A DNA stretch of 36,105 bases from CAYNWK01 sp964400875 (GTDB lineage: Bacteria; Chloroflexota; Anaerolineae; Anaerolineales; UBA4823), in assembly GCA_964400875.1 (NCBI GenBank), contig CAYNWK010000029.1, forward strand, positions 1 through 36,105, in the 5' to 3' direction. The notes below the pieces were generated by a model, which had not been told where the DNA came from, did no database searches, and saw only the letters and a program-made list of their open reading frames with translations. Below are positions 8,418-16,730 of the stretch, piece by piece; the stretch's first letter is position 1; the number at the start of each line of letters is the position of its first letter. Position numbers and translations under genes: made by a program.

Positions 8418-8421
8418 GCGT

Positions 8422-9087
8422 ATGCCCATCGTGTTGTTGGTTCGCCACGGCGAAAACGACTACGTGAAAAAGAACCGACTGGCAGGCCGCAAGTCCGGCG
8501 TGCACCTGAACGATACCGGCCGCGCCCAGGCGCTCGCCGTCGCCGAAAAATTGACCGGCGCGCCAGTCAAAGCCGTGTACAGCAGCCCGCTGGATCGCGC
8601 CATGGAGACCGCCGAACCTATCGCCCAGGCGCTGAATCTGGAGGTCATCCCACGAGAAGGGCTGCTGGAAACCGATTACGGCGAATGGCAGGATAAGACG
8701 CTCAAGAGTCTGAGACGCCGCAAGTTGTGGAAAGTGGTCCAGGGCCGCCCCTCGATGGCGCGCTTTCCTCAAGGCGAGTCCTTCGCCGAAACCCAGCACC
8801 GCATTTGCCGGGAGATCGAAGCCCTGGTCGGCCAACACGCCGAGAAAGATATCTTCGTGTGCGTTTCTCACGCCGACCCGATCAAGCTGGCCGTGGCTTA
8901 CTACCTTGGCCTGCCGCTGGATGCCTTCCAGCGCCTGGCCGTCTCCCCGGCCTCCATCACCGCCCTGGCTATCGGCGAAAGCTACAGTCACCTGCTGACC
9001 TTGAACTACGATCTGTCCTTCAAATTGCCACAACCCGGAGCGCGCAAACCGAAAAAGAGCGCCTCTAACGGCAAGGCAAGGAAATAA
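8422..9087 (+). CDS. Histidine phosphatase superfamily protein, MSMEG_4193-type putative phosphomutase
   Basis: The 221-residue cytoplasmic protein has the branch-1 histidine phosphatase signature LVRHGEND with catalytic His9 and Arg8, YSSPLDRAMETA with Arg59, Glu83 as likely proton donor, and the second His150 in VSHADPIK. The KKNRLAGRKSGVHLN stretch is typical of the MSMEG_4193 family. Its ribosome binding site (GGGAGG) lies in the last codons of rarA. DUF3090 and SCO1664-family genes follow, an arrangement I know from Actinobacteria, where the trio often lies near mycothiol genes. The C-terminal tail (about 205-221) is Lys/Arg-rich. The true substrate of the family is not established. Confidence 0.85.
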   Translation: MPIVLLVRHGENDYVKKNRLAGRKSGVHLNDTGRAQALAVAEKLTGAPVKAVYSSPLDRAMETAEPIAQALNLEVIPREGLLETDYGEWQDKTLKSLRRRKLWKVVQGRPSMARFPQGESFAETQHRICREIEALVGQHAEKDIFVCVSHADPIKLAVAYYLGLPLDAFQRLAVSPASITALAIGESYSHLLTLNYDLSFKLPQPGARKPKKSASNGKARK

Positions 9088-9157
9088 CGGCCGGCCCACA
9101 TCCATCACCGGATGAAAATTTTCTAAGCTCCGCAGCGGGACACCCAAACCTCGATTC

Positions 9158-9197
9158 TGGTATACTACCAGAGGCATCCCGGGGGATGCGTCCTCTG
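9158..9197 (+). promoter_or_regulatory. Extended -10 promoter and leader hairpin before the DUF3090 gene
   Basis: TGG precedes TATACT (9161-9166), an extended -10 element without a clear -35. Directly after it CAGAGG (9169-9174) pairs with CCTCTG (9192-9197), and GCATCC (9174-9179) pairs with GGATGC (9184-9189), forming a hairpin near the expected transcript 5' end. No T-tract follows, so it is not an obvious terminator. The leader to ATG 9294 would be about 120 bases. Confidence 0.45.
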
Positions 9198-9293
9198 TGA
9201 AGATCACTGCCGCCGCTTCTTCTTACGAAATAATGAAACCGAAATCGCCGCTTCGCCGTTCCGAAGCGCTGTATACCGCTCCTGGAGCATTAC

Positions 9294-9821
9294 ATGGCAA
9301 GTCAGGAAATTGACCTACGACCGATCACCCATATCATGACCGACGCAATTGGGCCTCCTGGAAAACGCGTTTTTTACATCCAGGGCTGGCAGGGTGATCG
9401 CACGGTCACCTTGATCGTGGAAAAGATCCAGATTCAATCCATGGGCGTCGGTGTGGAACAATTCCTGGAGGAAGTGCACGAGCGCTTCCCGGATCTCTCC
9501 GAAGCCTCGGCCGAGTACCAGGAAGATAAGATGCATATCAACCCGCCCGTAGACCCGTTGTTCCGGGTGGGCGAGATCGGCCTGGCTTATGATTCCGACA
9601 ACGACCTGGTCATCCTGGTGGCCCGAGAACTGCTCTCCGAGGAACAGGACCCGGAAGAGGGTCGTGTGGTGCGCTTCTGGTGCTCGCGCTCCCAAATTCG
9701 GGCGATGAGCCGTTGGGGCATGGAATTGGCTTCGCGCGGCCGTCCGATCTGCCCGCAATGCGGCGAACCCATGGACCCCGAAGGCCATTTCTGCCCCAAA
9801 CGCAACGGGCACATTCACTGA
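9294..9821 (+). CDS. DUF3090 family protein with C-terminal zinc-ribbon-like motif
   Basis: The 175-residue protein matches the DUF3090 family: an N-terminal GPPGKRVFYIQGWQGDRTVTLIVEK segment, then a PLFRVGEIGLAYD segment and VRFWCSRSQIRAM. The end carries Cys153-x2-Cys156, Cys167 and His173, in CPQCGEP...HFCPKRNGH, which looks like a zinc site. ATG 9294 has CTGGAG upstream. The function is unknown; the family consistently neighbours the phosphomutase and SCO1664-family kinase-like genes found on either side here, so the three probably act together. Confidence 0.85.
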   Translation: MASQEIDLRPITHIMTDAIGPPGKRVFYIQGWQGDRTVTLIVEKIQIQSMGVGVEQFLEEVHERFPDLSEASAEYQEDKMHINPPVDPLFRVGEIGLAYDSDNDLVILVARELLSEEQDPEEGRVVRFWCSRSQIRAMSRWGMELASRGRPICPQCGEPMDPEGHFCPKRNGHIH

Positions 9822-9897
9822 GCCTTTGCCCGGAACCGCTACGCCTTCCCACTCGACGGATTTACCGATAACCACTTACGCCAGGCGCGGAACATCG

Positions 9898-10641
9898 ATG
9901 CGCCAAACGGAAATGTCCACCAATCCATCCTCAGCGATCATCTCCACCTTGCAGCAAGGTGAGATAGACATTCAAGGTGAATTCCTGTGGGGATCGAATT
10001 ACACCTTTTCTGTCCAGGTTTGCCTATCCGAGGACACGCTTCCCGGCGTATACAAACCCAGCCGAGGCGAACGCCCGTTGTGGGATTTCCCCAGCGCATC
10101 CCTGTCCCACCGGGAGGTCGCCGCCTACCTGGTGAGCGAAGCCCTGGGCTGGCGTTTCGTCCCCCCCACCGTCTACCGTGGTGATGGGCCGCTGGGTCCC
10201 GGCTCTCTGCAGCTGTTCATCGAACACGATCCGGAATACCACTATTTCAACTTGAGCAAAGCCGATCTGGAGCGTCTCCGCCCCGTGGCGCTGTTCGACG
10301 TCATCGTCAACAACGCCGACCGCAAAGGCAGCCACGTCTTATTCGACGAACAACACAAGCTGTGGTTGATCGATCACGGGATCTGCTTTCACCGGCTGCA
10401 CAAACTACGCACCGTGATCTGGGATTTCGCCGGTGAAAAAATTCCGGCGACGCTGCTGGACGATCTGCGCGCTCTCCGCTCCAAGCTCGACGCCGGCTGC
10501 GAGCTGGCCGAAGAACTGCATGAGCACTTGACCAGAGAAGAGATCGCCGCGTTGATTGGCCGTACCGAGCGATTGCTCCGCGATCCGCGCTTCCCGGACC
10601 CTCACCCCAACCGGCGTCAATATCCCTGGCCGCCCGTTTGA
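9898..10641 (+). CDS. SCO1664 family protein, PI3/PI4-kinase-like fold
   Basis: The 247-residue protein matches the SCO1664 family found in Actinobacteria and Chloroflexi, which is distantly similar to phosphatidylinositol 3-/4-kinases. Visible kinase-like elements are GVYKPSRGERPLWDFP with Lys53 as likely ATP-binding lysine, a catalytic-loop-like NNADRKGSH at 138-146, and LIDHG at 157-161 as the metal-binding site. These look intact, so activity is plausible. I use ATG 9898 rather than TTG 9826, because the extra 24 residues lack family features; ATG 9913 is another possibility. A perfect 7-bp hairpin (10643-10660) follows the stop codon directly. The substrate is not known. Confidence 0.8.
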   Translation: MRQTEMSTNPSSAIISTLQQGEIDIQGEFLWGSNYTFSVQVCLSEDTLPGVYKPSRGERPLWDFPSASLSHREVAAYLVSEALGWRFVPPTVYRGDGPLGPGSLQLFIEHDPEYHYFNLSKADLERLRPVALFDVIVNNADRKGSHVLFDEQHKLWLIDHGICFHRLHKLRTVIWDFAGEKIPATLLDDLRALRSKLDAGCELAEELHEHLTREEIAALIGRTERLLRDPRFPDPHPNRRQYPWPPV

Positions 10642-10642
10642 C

Positions 10643-10660
10643 CCGGTTTCACAAAACCGG
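10643..10660 (+). other. Perfect short hairpin after the SCO1664-family gene
   Basis: CCGGTTT (10643-10649) and AAACCGG (10654-10660) are perfect inverse complements around a 4-base loop, two bases after the stop codon. There is no T-tract in the plus direction, so it is at most a weak terminator or a stabilising 3' hairpin. Confidence 0.4.
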
Positions 10661-10711
10661 CCAAATCCGCACATCCGAGAGATCTGTCGCTGAGAAACGA
10701 AAGGGAATGGC

Positions 10712-11755
10712 ATGCCCCACTACGACCTCGCCCTGCTTGGCTTCGGCAACGTCGGGCAGGCGTTTGCGCAGCTGCTGCTGCACAAACGCGCCGAGCTCAA
10801 AGCTCGCTATAACCTGACCTTCGCCGTCACCGCCATCGCCACCGGGAGTCACGGCATGGCGCTTAATTCCGGCGGCCTCGACCTGGAACAGGCTTTGAGG
10901 TTGATGGAATATGGCTCTGCCTTGACAACCATCTCCACCCAGGGGGAGGTCAGCGATGCGTTTGAGTTCATCCGCCGCTGTGGAGCCCAGGCGCTTTTCG
11001 AGACCACGCCGGTGAACTACCAGACCGGCCAACCGGCGGTAGACCATCTACGCGCCGCGCTCGAGCTGGGCATGCACGCCATCACCGCTAACAAGGGCCC
11101 GGTGGTGCACGCCTACCAGCAGCTCACCAACCTGGCGGCCTCTCGGGGGAAAAGCTTCTTCTTCGAGTCTACGGTGATGGATGGGGCGCCGATCTTCTCC
11201 CTGTTCCGCTACACGCTTCCAGGCGCGCAACTGCGCGCTTTTCGCGGCGTGCTGAACTCCACCACCAATTTGATCCTGACGCGCATGGAGGAGGGAGAAA
11301 GTTTTGACGACGCTGTCGCCTATGCGCAGTCCATTGGCATCGCCGAGACCGACCCCAGCGGCGACGTAGACGGCTGGGATGCGGCCGTGAAGGTCTCCGC
11401 GCTGGTCACCGTGCTGATGGGTACCCCGCTCAAACCCAATGACGTCGACCGCCAGGGCATCCGCGAGATTACTCTGGAGGAGATCGAGCGCGCCCGTTTG
11501 GAGGGCAAGCGCTGGAAGCTGGTGTGCTCAGCCCGCCTGGAAAATGAGCGCGTTCAGGCGCGCGTCGCGCCCGAAATGGTCGGTCCTGAGTCGGCGCTTT
11601 TCAACGTCAGCGGCACTACCAGCATCGTCGAGTTCGAGACCGACGTGCTGGGCTCGCTGTCGGTGGTCGAAACCGATCCCGGCCCGCATACCACGGCGTA
11701 CGGCCTTCTGGCGGATTTGCTCAACGCGGTTAAAGCTGGGCCTGCGATACCCTGA
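10712..11755 (+). CDS. hom: Homoserine dehydrogenase, short form without ACT domain
   Basis: This cytoplasmic enzyme reduces aspartate semialdehyde to homoserine with NAD(P)H, the branch point to threonine and methionine. The 347-residue protein has GFGNVG at 10-15 for nucleotide binding, ETTPVNYQTGQP, TANKGPVV, STVMDGAPIFS, and the catalytic-domain segment GVLNSTTNLILTRMEEG. It continues with AETDPSGDVDGWDAAVK. It ends without the C-terminal ACT domain of many long homologues, so feedback inhibition by threonine through that domain is not expected. AAAGGGAATGGC precedes ATG 10712. It stands alone between the SCO1664 gene and a convergent minus-strand operon. Confidence 0.9.
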   Translation: MPHYDLALLGFGNVGQAFAQLLLHKRAELKARYNLTFAVTAIATGSHGMALNSGGLDLEQALRLMEYGSALTTISTQGEVSDAFEFIRRCGAQALFETTPVNYQTGQPAVDHLRAALELGMHAITANKGPVVHAYQQLTNLAASRGKSFFFESTVMDGAPIFSLFRYTLPGAQLRAFRGVLNSTTNLILTRMEEGESFDDAVAYAQSIGIAETDPSGDVDGWDAAVKVSALVTVLMGTPLKPNDVDRQGIREITLEEIERARLEGKRWKLVCSARLENERVQARVAPEMVGPESALFNVSGTTSIVEFETDVLGSLSVVETDPGPHTTAYGLLADLLNAVKAGPAIP

Positions 11756-11813
11756 ATTCGGTTTAAAACCGGTATCAAGCGCCGGCTGGGCAAGGCAAAG
11801 GTCGCCAGCTCGA

Positions 11814-11850
11814 ACACCCCTGTTCTTCCCTCAAGTGAGTAAGTCCTAAA
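11814..11850. repeat. Solo end of a dispersed inverted-repeat element
   Basis: This 37-base segment matches 29962-29998 at 32 of 37 positions, sharing TTCTTCCCTCAAGTG and GTCCTAAA. At the other site the segment is one arm of an inverted repeat; here no partner arm is visible. It abuts the stop codon of the aldo-keto reductase gene (11851). It is probably a remnant of a miniature transposable element. Confidence 0.6.
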
Positions 11851-12705
11851 TCAATTAAAGATCAGCTCATAATTATCGGCGGTGGCGATCAGCGCAGCCT
11901 GCTCGCTTTCGTCGAGCCGGCTGAAATTCTCACAAGCCTCCAGGAGCAGCGGCAGCACGCTGAGATCGCCGGCAGTGCACAGGCCGGTGACGTCCTGGGA
12001 TAAGGCGAAATTAACGCCCTGCTGGATCATCTCCCTGTCTACGAAGGGTTCGTACCAGGTATTCAAGGTCTGCTTCCGGTCTCCCCATGGACGCCTGGCA
12101 ATGTGCTTGATGATCATCGTGCCGACCTCCCGCTCCCGGCAGACCCGCAGCAGCTGCTCGGCATCCCGGCGGTAATCCGCCTCGGCGTATAGTTTGAAGT
12201 TGATCGGGAAGAGCACCGAATCGAAATCGAAGCGCTCCAGGGCTTCCAGGAAGATCGCCGGAGACTGCATGCCGTGCCCGGTGATGCCCAGGAAATCGAC
12301 CAGCCCCTCATCCCGCGCCGCGACGAGCGCCTCCAATGCGCCGCCGGGCGCGGTCACCTGGTCGAGCTCCTCCATCCGGGTGATGGCGTGAATTTGATAC
12401 AGGCCGAAACGGTCGGTCTGCAGCCGCGTCAATGATTCTCGCAACTCGAGGGTCGCGCCGTCTTTGCTGCGCTCCATGGTCTTGCACCCCAGGAAAAAAC
12501 GCTCCCGCTCCCGGGCCATCCAGGGACCTAGGCGCAGCTCGGCATGCCCGTAGGACGGCGCCACGTCGATATGGTTGACTCCGGCGGCGATGACCCGTTC
12601 CATGGCGGCATCGGTCTCCGCCTGGGTCGCCTCGGAGAAGGCGAAAGCGCCCAGGATCGCCACCGTGCTCGCGTGTCCCGTGCGTCCAAATCGGCGTTTT
12701 TCCAT
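11851..12705 (-). CDS. Aldo/keto reductase
   Basis: The 284-residue protein is an NAD(P)H-dependent carbonyl reductase of the aldo/keto reductase superfamily, acting in the cytoplasm. The catalytic tetrad is visible: Asp47 and Tyr52 in HIDVAPSYG, Lys75 in GCKT, and His106 in YQIHAI. The remainder follows the shortened TIM-barrel pattern, with an ITGHG segment near 146. ATG 12705 has AAGGAG eight bases upstream. It is the last gene of a minus-strand run (thiolase, decarboxylase, epimerase, this gene), 46 bases after the epimerase. The substrate cannot be told from sequence. Confidence 0.85.
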   Translation of the reverse strand: MEKRRFGRTGHASTVAILGAFAFSEATQAETDAAMERVIAAGVNHIDVAPSYGHAELRLGPWMARERERFFLGCKTMERSKDGATLELRESLTRLQTDRFGLYQIHAITRMEELDQVTAPGGALEALVAARDEGLVDFLGITGHGMQSPAIFLEALERFDFDSVLFPINFKLYAEADYRRDAEQLLRVCREREVGTMIIKHIARRPWGDRKQTLNTWYEPFVDREMIQQGVNFALSQDVTGLCTAGDLSVLPLLLEACENFSRLDESEQAALIATADNYELIFN

Positions 12706-12751
12706 CTTATCTCCTTTCTTCCCTGCTTTCTCGTCAGAATCCGCATTCCGA

Positions 12752-13738
12752 TTAAATCACGTTTTGCTCCCGATACCAGGAATAAGCCTCCGCGATCGCC
12801 TCACGAACTGTGCATGCCGGGCGCCAGCCCAGCTCCCGATCAGCTTTGTCGATGCTGTAATAAAAATAATAGCCTGCCAGGCGCAGCATCTCCCCGCGCA
12901 CCGGCAGCTGCACCCGGCCGCGCGTTAAGGAAAGCGGCCGCGCCAGCAATCGCATCAAGAAGGCGGGGAGCACGATCCCGGGAGCGCGGGCCCCGGTTAC
13001 CTCGGCGATATGCGTTAAAAAACGGGCGTACGGCAAGTTCTCGGCGCCTAAAATATAACGCTCGCCGGTCCGGCCGTGCTCCAGTGCTGCCAGGTGGCCT
13101 CGAGTCACATCCTCGATGTGCACGACGTTCAAGCCTCCCGGCGGGGCAACGGGCACCCGGCCGCGCGCCACCAGGATGACCAGGTTCCCATTCACCCGGT
13201 GCAGATCGCCGGCCCCCAGTACGCGCGTCGGGTTGACCATCACCACGTCCAGGCCACCCCCGACCGCGCGCTGGACCGCCAGCTCGGCCTGATATTTGGC
13301 GTGGCCGTACAGCCACCAGGCGGGATCGTAATTCCAGGTATGGTGCTCGTCCATCGGCGCCGGCGCGCCGCGCGCCGCCGAATCGGGCACTCCAAGCGCA
13401 GCTACCGAACTGGTGTGCACCACCCGGCGAACCCCGGCGCGTTGGGCGGCCTCCAGCAGGTTGCGCGTCCCCCCTACGGTGACCGCGTAGGCCTGGCGAG
13501 GGTCGCTGGTCCGGCCCATCTGCGCCGCAGCGTGGAAAACGACCTCCACGCCCTGTAAAGCAGCAGCCAGCGTCTCCAGCTGGGTCACGTCGCCCACGGC
13601 GTGCTCCAGGTCCAGGCCGTCCAGCGCAGCCAGCGGGCTGGATGGCCTGTGGAAGGCTCGCACCCGCTCGCCCTGTGCAGCCAGCGCCCGGCACAGGTGC
13701 GAGCCGATAAAGCCGGTGGAGCCGGTGACCAGGATCAT
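12752..13738 (-). CDS. NAD-dependent epimerase/dehydratase (extended SDR)
   Basis: The 328-residue protein is an extended short-chain dehydrogenase/reductase. TGSTGFIGSH at 5-14 is the Rossmann nucleotide loop, with a HAAAQ motif, a Ser pair (HTSSVAALG) and the active-site Tyr-x3-Lys in YGHAKYQAE. It resembles dihydroflavonol-reductase/hopanoid-associated sugar epimerase types rather than a sugar-nucleotide GalE. I choose ATG 13738 (MILVTGSTG); the longer upstream frame lies inside the decarboxylase gene and is Arg-rich. The start overlaps the decarboxylase stop in an ATGA (13735-13738), so translation is probably coupled. Confidence 0.85.
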   Translation of the reverse strand: MILVTGSTGFIGSHLCRALAAQGERVRAFHRPSSPLAALDGLDLEHAVGDVTQLETLAAALQGVEVVFHAAAQMGRTSDPRQAYAVTVGGTRNLLEAAQRAGVRRVVHTSSVAALGVPDSAARGAPAPMDEHHTWNYDPAWWLYGHAKYQAELAVQRAVGGGLDVVMVNPTRVLGAGDLHRVNGNLVILVARGRVPVAPPGGLNVVHIEDVTRGHLAALEHGRTGERYILGAENLPYARFLTHIAEVTGARAPGIVLPAFLMRLLARPLSLTRGRVQLPVRGEMLRLAGYYFYYSIDKADRELGWRPACTVREAIAEAYSWYREQNVI

Positions 13739-15186
13739 GTCTCGGCGCGCAGCAGAGAGCTGGCTGCGGCGCGGATCTCGCCTACGAGCGCGTCCAGATC
13801 TTCGACCCGAGTGCGGTGGGAGAGGAAGCAAACCCGCAGCGCGACCCGCTCGCGCAAGGTTGTAAAGGAGATAAAGGCGCGCCCGCGCTGCTGAACCGCC
13901 CGGGCGAGACGCCGGTTGAACGCGTCCAGCCAGGACACATCTCTGGGTGAGCTGCCGGGGGCCAGATACCGGAAGGCTACAATGCCCAGAGGCGCCGGCG
14001 CGAACAGCTGGAAATCAGGCGCTGCCTGCAGGCGCTCGGCCAGCTGCGCAGCCAGGTCGAACTGGCGGGAAAGCTCCATCGCCAGGGCCTCAGTTCCGTA
14101 GATCTTCAAGGTCAGGTAGATCTTCAAAGCCCGGAAGGAGCGTGACAGCTGCGGGCCGTAGTCACGAAAATGGAAGGCCTGGCTCCCTTCATCCTCAGCG
14201 GTATTGGGCAGGTACTCCGCCCGCATGCCGAAGGCAGCCCGTAAATATTCGGGCCGCCGCACCAGGGCGCAGCCGGCTTCGAAGGGCATGAACATGGTCT
14301 TGTGCGGGTCGAACACGAACGAATCTACCTGCTCCAACCCGGCTGCCAGGTGCCGCTTCTCGGGGACCAGCGCGGCCAGACCGCCGTAAGCGCCATCCAC
14401 GTGCAGCCACACGCCCAATTCGCGGCAGACCTCGCCCAAAGTGACCAGGTCGTCGCACGCTCCCGAGTTCACCGTGCCCAGGGTGGCGGCCACCGCTAAC
14501 GGGCGCAGCCCGGCGGCGCGGTCGGCCCGGATCTGGTCCGCCAGGGCGCCCGGGTCCATGCGCAGCTGCTCGTCAACGGGGACGGTACGCACGTATCGCC
14601 GCCCCAGGCCCATCATCTCGGCGGCCTTCATCACGCAGTAATGCGTCTCGCTGGTGATATAGATGGTGAAAGGCGCCCCGCCGGATAAACCGGCCTCGCG
14701 CGCCCCGGGATCGGCAGCGGTGAGCGCGGCCTGCAGGCAAACGAAATTTGCCATCGACCCTCCGGAGGTGAGCAAGCCGCCTGCTGTGGGTGTGTAACCA
14801 CTGAGCGCTTTCAACCAGTCGATCACCAGCAGTTCAACTTGAGTCGCCGCAGGGGCCCCATCCCAGACCGCCACCGACTGGTTGAGCGCCGCGGCCAGGG
14901 CTTCCGCGAACACGGCGGCGGCCAGCGGCGAGGTGCGCGTCCAGGCCAAAAAGCGCGGGTGCCCGACGCGCACGGAATTGCGGGCGATCCGTTCGATGAA
15001 ATCATCCCAGACCTCGTCCAGCCCCTGCGCCTTCCGGGGCAGCGGTTCTGCCAGGGCGGCGCTCAGGGTCTCAGGGTCGAGCTCTTCCGCCAGGATGAGT
15101 CCCTCATCCAGTTCGGACAGGTACCTTGTGATGTAAGCCGCCACGCGTTCGCCGAACAGCTTAATTTGATCGGGGGGTAGTTCCAA
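13735..15186 (-). CDS. PLP-dependent group II amino acid decarboxylase
   Basis: The 483-residue enzyme belongs to the aromatic-L-amino-acid/glutamate decarboxylase family (fold type I PLP enzymes). Visible landmarks are GGLLTSGGSMAN at 136-147 for cofactor phosphate binding, His182 in SETHYC stacking on PLP, HVDGAYGG with Asp264, and the Schiff-base lysine Lys296 in FDPHKTMFMP. The full length and the C-terminal small domain are present. Substrate specificity (aromatic, aspartate or other) is not clear. The start is uncertain: the best in-frame codon is TTG 15186, since no ATG occurs between it and the preceding gene. It lies 56 bases after the thiolase gene and overlaps the epimerase by four bases. 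Confidence 0.85.
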   Translation of the reverse strand: MELPPDQIKLFGERVAAYITRYLSELDEGLILAEELDPETLSAALAEPLPRKAQGLDEVWDDFIERIARNSVRVGHPRFLAWTRTSPLAAAVFAEALAAALNQSVAVWDGAPAATQVELLVIDWLKALSGYTPTAGGLLTSGGSMANFVCLQAALTAADPGAREAGLSGGAPFTIYITSETHYCVMKAAEMMGLGRRYVRTVPVDEQLRMDPGALADQIRADRAAGLRPLAVAATLGTVNSGACDDLVTLGEVCRELGVWLHVDGAYGGLAALVPEKRHLAAGLEQVDSFVFDPHKTMFMPFEAGCALVRRPEYLRAAFGMRAEYLPNTAEDEGSQAFHFRDYGPQLSRSFRALKIYLTLKIYGTEALAMELSRQFDLAAQLAERLQAAPDFQLFAPAPLGIVAFRYLAPGSSPRDVSWLDAFNRRLARAVQQRGRAFISFTTLRERVALRVCFLSHRTRVEDLDALVGEIRAAASSLLRAET

Positions 15187-15242
15187 AACGATACCGCCGT
15201 GCGAGTTGGGTTGATTTTGAAAGAATCGGAGGGTCGGATTGC

Positions 15243-16463
15243 CTATTCATCGAGCAATTCGACGAGGGTAGCCTCGCCTTGCCCGACGCCCACGCATAGG
15301 GTCGCCAGCCCGTAGAACGGGCGCGGCGCTTCCAGCGCCCGCCGGCGCATCTCGTGCAGCAGGGTGGTCAGGATGCGCGCCCCGGAACAGCCCAGCGGGT
15401 GGCCCAAAGCGATCGCTCCGCCGTTGACGTTGGTGATCTCCGGGTCCAAACCCAGCGCCTGGATCACCGCTAATGACTGCACGGCGAAGGCCTCGTTCAA
15501 TTCGATCAATCCGAGGTCTTCGACGGTCAACCCGGCGCGCGACAAGGCCTTCCGGCTGGCCGGCACCGGCCCAAAGCCCATCGTCCGGGGCGGCACACCG
15601 GCCGCAGCCGATGAGAGGATGCGGGCCATCGGCTTCAATCCGAGCTCGGCGGCCTTCTCCGCACTCATTAACAATACCGCGGCGGCGCCGTCGTTCAACC
15701 CGGAAGCGTTGCCCGCCGTCACCGTTCCATCTTTACGGAATGCCGGCCGCAAGCGAGCCAGAGCCTCCATGGTTGTATCCCGCCGCGGGCGTTCGTCGGT
15801 ATCTACGATCACGGGATCGCCCTTGCGCTGCGGCACAGGGACCGGGACGATCTCCTCAGCAAACCTGCCCGAGTCGATCGCTGCGATAGCACGCTGGTGG
15901 CTGCGCAAGGCGAAGGCGTCTTGCTCTTCGCGCGAGATCTGGGTCTCATCCCAGATATTCTCGGCAGTCTCGCCCATCGCCTCGGTGCCGTAAGCCTGTT
16001 TCATTTTTGGGTGCGGGTAGCGCCAGCCCAGGGTGGTATCCCACATGGTCTGGTTGCCCCAGGAATAAGCGCGCTCGGCTTTGGGCACAGAGTACGGCGC
16101 CCGGGACATGCTCTCCACCCCTCCGGCGACGTAGACGTCCCCTTCGCCGATCTTGATGGCTCGCGTGGCCTGGTTGACCGCGTTCAGTCCCGAGGCGCAC
16201 AGGCGGTTGAAGGTCACCGCGGCCACCTCCACCGGGTAATCCGCCAGTAGGGTCGCCATGCGGGCGACGTTGCGGTTGTCTTCACCAGCCTGGTTAGCGC
16301 ACCCCAGATAGACCTCTTCGATGATCGCGGGGTCGATCCCGGTGCGCTCCACGATGGCGCGCAGCACCAACGCGGCCAGGTCGTCGGGCCGCACGGAGGC
16401 CAGTTCGCCGCCCAGCGCGCCGATGGGCGTGCGGACCGCGTCGATGATCACAGCTTCTGGCAT
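15243..16463 (-). CDS. Thiolase, acetyl-CoA acyltransferase
   Basis: The 406-residue protein is a thiolase of the FadA/PcaF type, which cleaves 3-ketoacyl-CoA with CoA or condenses acyl-CoAs. The nucleophile is Cys89 in NRLCASGLNAV. The other active-site blocks are NEAFA, GGAIALGHPLGCSGAR with the catalytic His, and the C-terminal LCVGVGQGEA with the second Cys. ATG 16463 is chosen over TTG 16478 because GGAGGA lies seven bases before it. It is first in a minus-strand run with a decarboxylase, an epimerase and a reductase. No 3-hydroxyacyl-CoA dehydrogenase or enoyl hydratase is beside it, so it is not part of a standard beta-oxidation operon. Confidence 0.92.
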   Translation of the reverse strand: MPEAVIIDAVRTPIGALGGELASVRPDDLAALVLRAIVERTGIDPAIIEEVYLGCANQAGEDNRNVARMATLLADYPVEVAAVTFNRLCASGLNAVNQATRAIKIGEGDVYVAGGVESMSRAPYSVPKAERAYSWGNQTMWDTTLGWRYPHPKMKQAYGTEAMGETAENIWDETQISREEQDAFALRSHQRAIAAIDSGRFAEEIVPVPVPQRKGDPVIVDTDERPRRDTTMEALARLRPAFRKDGTVTAGNASGLNDGAAAVLLMSAEKAAELGLKPMARILSSAAAGVPPRTMGFGPVPASRKALSRAGLTVEDLGLIELNEAFAVQSLAVIQALGLDPEITNVNGGAIALGHPLGCSGARILTTLLHEMRRRALEAPRPFYGLATLCVGVGQGEATLVELLDE

Positions 16464-16655
16464 ATCTTGTTCCTCCAAGAACGGAAATTTGTTGACTTCT
16501 GCCCCATTGCGATCATGATTCTACCATCCAGGGAAACGCCACTGCGATTTGCCGCCATCCTGATTTCAGCGAGAGATTTTATAAAAGTTTATCGCAGCGT
16601 TAACCGGATTATGAATGCACCTTAACTTTATCGTAAATATTATCTATACAATACC

Positions 16656-16684
16656 TTGACAAAACCTTATTTACCTGATAGGAT
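16656..16684 (+). promoter_or_regulatory. Strong sigma-70-like promoter before the 40-aa membrane peptide and folE
   Basis: A consensus TTGACA (16656-16661), 17 bases, then TAGGAT (16679-16684) in an AT-rich tract. The expected start near 16691 leaves about a 40-base leader to ATG 16731. It probably serves both the small peptide and folE. The rest of 16464-16655 holds no recognisable gene. Confidence 0.6.
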
Positions 16685-16730
16685 TGTTTTAGTTTGAAGC
16701 GACAAATTATGCAGTTTACCAGGAGAACAA

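Noticed and set aside
8386..9207. 273-codon minus-strand frame opposite the phosphomutase
   Set aside because: The plus-strand gene has all catalytic motifs; the antisense frame shows no family features.
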